This document shows positions 15,410 through 20,863 of a stretch of DNA of 20,863 nt, one piece after another; the first letter of the stretch is position 1, and every line of letters starts with the position of its first letter. The position numbers were made by a program, and so were the translations under genes. A model generated the notes under the pieces. The model made no database searches and was not told the origin of the DNA. It saw only the letters and a program-made list of their open reading frames with translations. Origin of the DNA: Chitinophagaceae bacterium. GTDB lineage: Bacteria; Bacteroidota; Bacteroidia; Chitinophagales; Chitinophagaceae. The stretch covers positions 1 through 20,863 of the forward strand of contig CANCKV010000002.1 in the NCBI GenBank assembly GCA_947378615.1, given 5' to 3'.

Positions 15410-17131
15410 ATGAAAAAATTGCTCCCACTTTTGCTTCTGCCGTTAACACTGCAGGTAGCAAACGCACAACAGACAGTAAAAAAAGTAACAACACCCTCAA
15501 CTTCTATTGCGAAATCGTATGTTTCAAAAGTTTGGGTAGCTGATAATGGTGATGGCACTTACAAGAATCCAATCATTCATGCCGATTACTCCGATCCTGA
15601 TGCTATTCGTGTGGGTGATGATTATTACCTAGTGGCTTCAAGCTTTAACTATGTTCCGGGATTGCCTATTCTTCACTCAAAAGATTTAGTAAATTGGTCA
15701 ATAGTGGCCAATGTATTTACTCAACAGCCACCCTTTTCTCGTTATGATAGTGTGCAACATGGAGGTGGCGTTTGGGCGCCTGCGATTCGTTTTCATAAAG
15801 GAGAATTCTATATCTATTATCCCGATCCTGATTTAGGAATTTATGTTGTAAAAGCAAAAAATATAACGGGGCCGTGGTCAATACCTCTATTAATAAAAAA
15901 TTCGAAAGGTTGGATTGACCCATGTCCTTTTTGGGATGAAGATGGTAAAGCATATCTCGTAAATGGGATGGCAGGTAGCAGGGCTGGCATCAAGAGTTGT
16001 TTGATATTGAGTCGTATGTCTGATGATGGTACACAATTGCTTGATGACGGTGCTTTAGTATTTGATGGTCATGGAAAGCATCCCACTATTGAAGGTCCAA
16101 AGATGTATAAACGAAATGGCTACTACTATATATTAGCACCTGCGGGTGGAGTTGGTACGGGATGGCAAGTGGCCATGCGTAGTAAAGATATCTATGGCCC
16201 TTACGAGGATAAGATAGTGCTTGAAAAGGGGACTGCTGTCACAAATGGGCCACATCAAGGTGCATTATTGGAAACACAAACTGGAGAAAACTGGTTTATT
16301 CACTTTCAAGATAAAGATGCTTACGGACGAATTGCACATTTAGAACCTGTGAAATGGGTAAATGATTGGCCATTGATGGGTGTAGATAAAGATGGTAATG
16401 GGATTGGTGAACCTGTATTGACCTACAAAAAGCCAAATGTAGGTCAAACATATCCAATAAATACACCTCAAGAATCGGATGAGTTTAATGATAGTAAATT
16501 AGGATTGCAATGGCAATGGGATGCAAATCCAAAGAGTAATTTTTGTTTTCCTGCAGGGAAAAGTTATGGGTTCCTTCGTTTATATAATGTTCCTGTTCCT
16601 GAGAATACAACTAATTTTTGGAATGTCCCTAACTTATTAACCCAAAAGTTCCCTGCACCTGATTTCTCTGCCACTACTAAATTCACGTTTACACCAAGGA
16701 CTGATGATGAAGAAACAGGATTGATTATTTCCGGTATCGACTATGCATATATTTCTGTCAAGAAAATAGCAAATGGTTTAGTTGTGTCGCAAACAAAGTG
16801 TATCAACGCAGAGAATGGTGCAACAGAGAAAAAAAGCAATGAAGTGGCAGTAAAAAGTGAAACGCTTTATTTTAAAGTAAATGTTAGAAACATTCTACCA
16901 AATACGAATGATTATAAAACTTACAACATTGCTGAAAACAGTCCTTATGGCAATGCACTGTGTACGTTCAGCTACAGTGAAGATGGAAAATCGTTTACAA
17001 CAATTGCCGAACCCTTTGCTGCAAAGAAAGGAAAATGGGTAGGTGCTACAGTGGGCATCTTCGCTATTCGTCATGGTAAGACCTATGAGACAGGATATGC
17101 CGATTATGATTGGTTTAGAGTAGATAAATAA
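15410..17131 (+). CDS. Secreted glycoside hydrolase family 43 (beta-xylosidase / alpha-L-arabinofuranosidase type) with C-terminal beta-sandwich
   Basis: The 573-residue product has a signal peptide cut after VANA (about residue 19). The five-bladed GH43 propeller spans about 50-345. Its three acidic residues can be placed: base D62 in ADYSDPDAIRVGDDYY, the pKa-tuning D170 in GWIDPCPFWDEDG, and acid E228 in HPTIEGPKMY. From about 355 (ESDEFNDSKLGLQWQW) a beta-sandwich of the GH43_C2/DUF1349 type follows, which supports the subfamily with exo-acting xylosidase or arabinofuranosidase activity. No lipobox is seen, so it is probably periplasmic or released. It is divergent from susC and is the only glycosidase of the locus in view. 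Exact substrate cannot be decided from sequence. Confidence 0.94.
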   Translation: MKKLLPLLLLPLTLQVANAQQTVKKVTTPSTSIAKSYVSKVWVADNGDGTYKNPIIHADYSDPDAIRVGDDYYLVASSFNYVPGLPILHSKDLVNWSIVANVFTQQPPFSRYDSVQHGGGVWAPAIRFHKGEFYIYYPDPDLGIYVVKAKNITGPWSIPLLIKNSKGWIDPCPFWDEDGKAYLVNGMAGSRAGIKSCLILSRMSDDGTQLLDDGALVFDGHGKHPTIEGPKMYKRNGYYYILAPAGGVGTGWQVAMRSKDIYGPYEDKIVLEKGTAVTNGPHQGALLETQTGENWFIHFQDKDAYGRIAHLEPVKWVNDWPLMGVDKDGNGIGEPVLTYKKPNVGQTYPINTPQESDEFNDSKLGLQWQWDANPKSNFCFPAGKSYGFLRLYNVPVPENTTNFWNVPNLLTQKFPAPDFSATTKFTFTPRTDDEETGLIISGIDYAYISVKKIANGLVVSQTKCINAENGATEKKSNEVAVKSETLYFKVNVRNILPNTNDYKTYNIAENSPYGNALCTFSYSEDGKSFTTIAEPFAAKKGKWVGATVGIFAIRHGKTYETGYADYDWFRVDK

Positions 17132-17169
17132 CGTATTTAATACTATTATTTAATTATCAAATTTTAAAA

Positions 17170-17218
17170 GCATGCCCCAATATAGGTTCATAACCAATAA
17201 TGGGGCATGTTGTTTTTA
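17170..17218 (+). terminator. Terminator after the GH43 gene
   Basis: CATGCCCCA (17171-17179) pairs with TGGGGCATG (17201-17209). The loop itself contains GGTT/AACC pairing, giving an extended hairpin, and TTGTTTTT follows. It lies 40 bp after the stop codon. Confidence 0.88.
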
Positions 17219-17365
17219 AAATTAATGCAATTGTTTGAGCAATTTATGTCTTATTGATATAAATTTCAGCTCATTTTTAATAAGAATTCATCTTCAATAG
17301 CTATTATTATCAAACTTTTATTAATTGAAAGCGTTCAATCCTGTCTATCACTAATCACTAAACCC

Positions 17366-17373
17366 TACATTTG
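17366..17373 (+). promoter_or_regulatory. yidC promoter -7 element
   Basis: TACATTTG is a perfect TAnnTTTG match, 20 bp before the yidC ATG and followed by GCGGC; the same TACATTTGC begins the rpsO transcript. The -33 part is weak (no TTG at 19-21 bp). Confidence 0.68.
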
Positions 17374-17393
17374 CGGCTCATTCAAAAAAAAAT

Positions 17394-19253
17394 ATGCAGA
17401 CGGATAAGAACACAGTCGTTGGAATGGTATTATTGGCAATCTTGTTTTTTGCCTATTTCTATTTCAGCAATCAACAACAACAAGCACTAGAAGTACAAAA
17501 ACAACATCAAGAGGATTCTTTAAATAGAATAAAGGCAGCTTCGCTAAAATTGAAGGATACAAGTGCATTGAACAAACAATTCTTGCAAAAAGACACACTC
17601 GATAAATTAAATGCAGCAGGTGACTTTGCTACAGCAGCCTTAGGAAAAGAGCAATTAACTATTGTAGAGAATGAAGTAATTAAAGTGACTTTTTCTAATA
17701 AAGGGGGGAGTGTAAAGCAAGTAGAATTAAAAAACTATACTTCTAATGTGGATAAAAAGCCAATTATATTGGGTGGAAATCCAAACGATAAGATTAGTTA
17801 TGCCATTAATACAGGCAACAATAGTTCAAATTTGGTAAACAATCTTTTTTTTCCTACACCTAAAGTAGAGAAGAATGCAGATAATAGTCAGACTATTAGT
17901 TTCACAATTGCTGCTGCAAATGGCGAAAGCTTGACGCATCAATATATTGTAAAGCCAAATGAATATTTGATAGATTGGAATATCAGTATGAATGGTGCTG
18001 ACAAGTTGGTTAGTAACGGTAATATTAATTTTCTTTGGAATTGGACAACCATTCAAAAAGAAAAATCAACTATTTATGAGCGTCAAATGAGTAATATCTG
18101 TTTTAGTGAAGACAATCAATTTGATTATATATCGTCTCATAATGAACATTTATTTGAAAAATCAGTACAGTGGGTAGGAGCTGTTCAGCAATTCTTTAAT
18201 ACAACTTTAATCGCTAAAAATAGTTTTACCGGAGGGAAGGTGACTTGGGTTAGAAGTACTGAAAAGGATTCCACCAATACGTTAGCTACAGTTGATGTGG
18301 CTTTACAGTTAAAAGTGCCAGTTGCATCTACTGCGTTGATTCCAATGCAGTTGTATTATGGACCAAATGAATATCATATCCTTAGGAAATTGGATAATAA
18401 CATGGATAACATCGTCAATCTTGGTCGGGATGTTTATTCGTTTGTACGTCCTGTGAACAAATATGTGATAATGCCTGTGTTTGATTTCTTCGTTAAGTTA
18501 ATCACCAATTTTGGATGGGCTATTTTATTGTTGACTCTGTTTATTCGTGTATTTACAGCACCATTGATGTATGGTAGTTATTTGAGTGGCGCCAAAACAA
18601 AGGCTTTGAAACCTGAATTGGATGCACTTAAAAAGAAGTTTGGCGATGATCAGCAAGGCTATGCGATGGAACAAATGAAGTTATTTAGGGAAGCGGGTGT
18701 CAATCCTTTAGGTGGGTGTGTTCCAGCATTGTTGCAGATACCTATATTCTTTGCGTTGTATAGTTTCTTTAATTCTAATATTGCCCTTCGTGGTCAATCT
18801 TTTCTATGGAGTCATGATTTGTCTTCTTATGATGTGATAGCAACACTGCCATTCTCCATTCCGATGGGCTTTGGCGACCATATCAGTTTGTTTACGATTA
18901 CGGCGGTATTGACAAGTTTTGCGATTTCGATGTACAATATGGGCAATACGCCCACACAGGATAATCCTGCTATGAAATACATGCCGTACTTCTTTCCATT
19001 CATGATGTTGTTCTTCTTTAATCGGTTACCATCTGCTTTAACTTGGTATTACACTGTTTCAAATACAGTGACTTTGTTATTGCAATTTGTTATTCAAACA
19101 TATATTATCGATCATGACAAGATTATGGCAAAGATGAAGGAAACGCGTACGAAGCCTAAAACTAAAAGCAAGTGGCAGGAGCGCTATGCACAAGTGATGG
19201 AGAGTCAGAAGAAATTAGAAGATATGAAGAAAAAGACTGGAGGAGGGAAGTAG
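17394..19253 (+). CDS. yidC: Membrane protein insertase YidC
   Basis: YidC inserts and folds inner-membrane proteins, alone or with SecYEG. The product has 619 residues, the long Gram-negative form. An N-terminal membrane segment is at about 8-25, then a large periplasmic domain (about 85-345), then the conserved membrane core: NFGWAILLLTLFIRVFTAPL with the hydrophilic-groove arginine R385, the coiled cytoplasmic hairpin (ALKPELDALKKKFGDDQQGY), the signature NPLGGCVPALLQIPIFFALY at 437-456, and further segments to about 573. The tail is strongly basic (KETRTKPKTKSKWQER, then KKKTGGGK), which fits ribosome contact. It has its own promoter and is not beside rnpA/rpmH, as expected outside Proteobacteria-like gene orders. 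Confidence 0.97.
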   Translation: MQTDKNTVVGMVLLAILFFAYFYFSNQQQQALEVQKQHQEDSLNRIKAASLKLKDTSALNKQFLQKDTLDKLNAAGDFATAALGKEQLTIVENEVIKVTFSNKGGSVKQVELKNYTSNVDKKPIILGGNPNDKISYAINTGNNSSNLVNNLFFPTPKVEKNADNSQTISFTIAAANGESLTHQYIVKPNEYLIDWNISMNGADKLVSNGNINFLWNWTTIQKEKSTIYERQMSNICFSEDNQFDYISSHNEHLFEKSVQWVGAVQQFFNTTLIAKNSFTGGKVTWVRSTEKDSTNTLATVDVALQLKVPVASTALIPMQLYYGPNEYHILRKLDNNMDNIVNLGRDVYSFVRPVNKYVIMPVFDFFVKLITNFGWAILLLTLFIRVFTAPLMYGSYLSGAKTKALKPELDALKKKFGDDQQGYAMEQMKLFREAGVNPLGGCVPALLQIPIFFALYSFFNSNIALRGQSFLWSHDLSSYDVIATLPFSIPMGFGDHISLFTITAVLTSFAISMYNMGNTPTQDNPAMKYMPYFFPFMMLFFFNRLPSALTWYYTVSNTVTLLLQFVIQTYIIDHDKIMAKMKETRTKPKTKSKWQERYAQVMESQKKLEDMKKKTGGGK

Positions 19254-19595
19254 GTATTACGTTATAGGAATAGAGTTTAATGTTTATAAACCTGAATAAA
19301 GTAGTCCACTAATTAATTGATGTAAATCTTTTGATTAGTGGATTTTCTATTTAATAATGATTGCTTAATGTAATATGTCTAGTTAATTCAGCTAATCAAT
19401 CCTACTTACTTTATCATTCTATACCAAACAAAAATGACCACACAATTTTGTTATGCGGTCAATCTTTATTGAATTATTTAACTTATAAAATCTAATACAC
19501 TATTCTTAAAACTGTAACTACAAACATGTATCCTGTGCTCAGAACTTTTATTTAAGTTCCCAATGCCAATTTTAAATTTGAAACAACCATTTGAA
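19254..19595. other. Convergent intergenic region, 342 bp
   Basis: Apart from the hairpin at 19305-19346 it holds a second imperfect hairpin at 19436-19460 (GACCACACA with TTATGCGGTC) that may serve the minus-strand DUF6089 gene, although it lies 136 bp past that stop. No gene is seen. Confidence 0.5.
19305..19346 (+). terminator. Terminator after yidC
   Basis: TCCACTAAT (19305-19313) pairs with ATTAGTGGA (19334-19342) and is followed by TTTTC. The 20-nt loop is long, so it is a moderate candidate. Confidence 0.7.
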
Positions 19596-20666
19596 TTAAT
19601 AAATTTTCGGACATTTTAATTGGCCTGTTCCAAACGGATACCTTGGTGAATATAGTTTTTTTCTAGAGCCAAAGTATTCCTTACCACCTCCCCAACTACC
19701 TCCGCCACCTTCTCCGTGACCCAATCCCAATCCACTAAAGAAATCAAATAGTGTAATGTTAATTCTAATTTGATTAGAAAAATAAGCGTCATTTTGATTG
19801 GGATTTCCTCTTGGTCTGTCTGGATTTCCCTTTGGTAAACCGCCTTTTTCTGTATATTTCCATGATAATACTTCTCCCTGTCTTAATGAGTTTTTTCTGT
19901 TTTGGTCAATTAATGGTTCATTAATTTGGGCATCAAATTCATTTCTTCCTATATAATTTATTGCACTTACATCGTCAAGATAATCAGTAGTAAGTTTCCT
20001 AAAACTAAATTCATAGGCAATTGAAATTGCTTCTGATAATTGAACACGAACCCCACCACCAAGTTGCCAATTATTTTGAGTCAAATCATATACTCTTGAT
20101 GGATAAGTTGTAGTGTTTATATTCAAAGGATGAAATAATTGCCCTTCAGTTCCAATGTCGTGTAAGTGTATTTTCTGCCCTACATTGAAAGGTACTTGGA
20201 CATTAGGGAAATATAACTTGAAATGATCTATATCTCCTTGTTGTACTGTTGTGGTAGGGTCAAAATGAAAGATAGAAGGGCCTCCAAAAATATAAGGTAC
20301 AATATTGTTGTCTTCACTATTCAATAAATCAATTTCCAATAATTCTGCCCCTTCAAAAATGTTTGTTTTGAAATCTAGGTTTCTTTGTTTTGCACCAGAA
20401 TTCGGTGATTTAGCATCATCTGCACCAATTTGCAAAAAGGAGAGGTTTGTTCTAAGTCGGACATTATTGAAAATATTCAAAGTGAAACCGCCACTTAGTG
20501 CAGGTTTCAAGCTTGAAATATAGCTGTTTGATAAATCTCCTTGGTAATTGCTCCCACCTACTGCAAGGTTGAAATTAAAATTTTGGGAGTAGGTAAACTC
20601 GCTTGAAAAGCAAAATACTAATATGAATGCAATGACAATTTTATGTTGAAGAGGAAAATATTTCAT
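19596..20666 (-). CDS. DUF6089-family outer membrane beta-barrel protein
   Basis: The 356-residue product has a signal peptide (cleavage near TYS27). Family marks are the early NYQGDL (40-45), the strand pairs of a beta-barrel, QRNLDFKTNIFEGAELLEID near 94-113, PYIFGGPSIFHFDP, the IGTEGQ motif (171-176), and RKLTTDYLDDVSAINYIG (223-240). The C-terminal part is unusual to look at: a polar PKGNPDRPRGNPNQ loop, then a glycine-rich run (312-328), then a basic stretch and the closing KCPKIY. DUF6089 proteins are common in Bacteroidota and of unknown function; they are predicted porin-like or structural outer membrane proteins. It is convergent with yidC, and no promoter matching the consensus was found in the 197 bp upstream of it. 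Confidence 0.88.
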   Translation of the reverse strand: MKYFPLQHKIVIAFILVFCFSSEFTYSQNFNFNLAVGGSNYQGDLSNSYISSLKPALSGGFTLNIFNNVRLRTNLSFLQIGADDAKSPNSGAKQRNLDFKTNIFEGAELLEIDLLNSEDNNIVPYIFGGPSIFHFDPTTTVQQGDIDHFKLYFPNVQVPFNVGQKIHLHDIGTEGQLFHPLNINTTTYPSRVYDLTQNNWQLGGGVRVQLSEAISIAYEFSFRKLTTDYLDDVSAINYIGRNEFDAQINEPLIDQNRKNSLRQGEVLSWKYTEKGGLPKGNPDRPRGNPNQNDAYFSNQIRINITLFDFFSGLGLGHGEGGGGSWGGGKEYFGSRKKLYSPRYPFGTGQLKCPKIY

Positions 20667-20863
20667 AATTTAAAATTAGAGGTATTAGTTCAATTAATTT
20701 GTTTATTCACAACTAATTCAACAAGTAAAAGAACCAGATGTTTGTAAAAATTAGACGTGAAAGTAAAGAAATTTGTCAAAGTAAAAAAAAATAATTAACA
20801 GCAATTTTTTTTGTGAATTATTTTTTCAGACAATTTAATGGTATTGAAATACTAATACTTTAA

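Noticed and set aside
20667..20863. Promoter for the DUF6089 gene
   Set aside because: TACTTTC-like sequence occurs on the minus strand near 20760, but it lacks the final G of TAnnTTTG and has no partner element, so it was not called.

Overview
The window is AT-rich DNA from a member of the Bacteroidota, most likely near Chitinophagaceae/Sphingobacteriia. The signs are a SusC/SusD pair, DUF5017, DUF6089 and GLPGLI/DUF4412-type proteins, promoters of the TTTG...TAnnTTTG type, and start codons mostly without Shine-Dalgarno sequences. No tRNA, rRNA, CRISPR array, transposase or phage gene was seen.

Layout. Positions 1-586 hold the N-terminal part of ispG (minus strand, cut by the window edge). 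It is followed by an inverted array of ATGAGTT-like heptamers and two small exported proteins on the minus strand: a GLPGLI/DUF4412-like protein (715-1344) and a Sel1/TPR-like protein (1531-2064). On the plus strand come a small c-type cytochrome (2460-2894) with a strong terminator, and a membrane-anchored NAPE-PLD/UlaG-like metallo-beta-lactamase-fold hydrolase (3100-4206).

Positions 4207-5653 form a 1.4-kb gap with no conventional gene, but it is full of structure. There is a good Bacteroidota promoter, a 30-codon leader-like ORF, a very strong hairpin terminator whose 5' arm can also pair with the end of that ORF, and a 42-codon ORF with its own terminator. A 288-bp array of 41-bp tandem units follows, most carrying a short palindrome, and it sits between two diverged copies of a roughly 167-bp palindromic element. 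The leader/attenuator locus is the best candidate here for an undescribed system.

Next come rpsO (5654-5923) and pnp (6109-8226), in the rpsO-pnp order also seen in many other bacteria. Each has a possible regulatory hairpin upstream and a terminator downstream.

Positions 8365-17131 hold a compact polysaccharide utilization locus. On the minus strand, susC (14852-11517), susD (11491-9518) and a DUF5017 lipoprotein (9498-8365) form a tight operon. On the plus strand, a secreted GH43 glycosidase (15410-17131) is divergently transcribed. The proposed flow is that the exported GH43 trims arabinose- or xylose-containing glycans, the SusD and DUF5017 lipoproteins capture the products at the surface, and SusC imports them with TonB energy. 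The shared 557-bp intergenic region has a susC -7 element and, upstream of it, a direct repeat of 21-bp period placed like an activator site. No regulator gene lies in the window.

The right side has yidC (17394-19253), the inner-membrane insertase, with a consensus promoter, and a convergent DUF6089 outer-membrane barrel protein (20666-19596).
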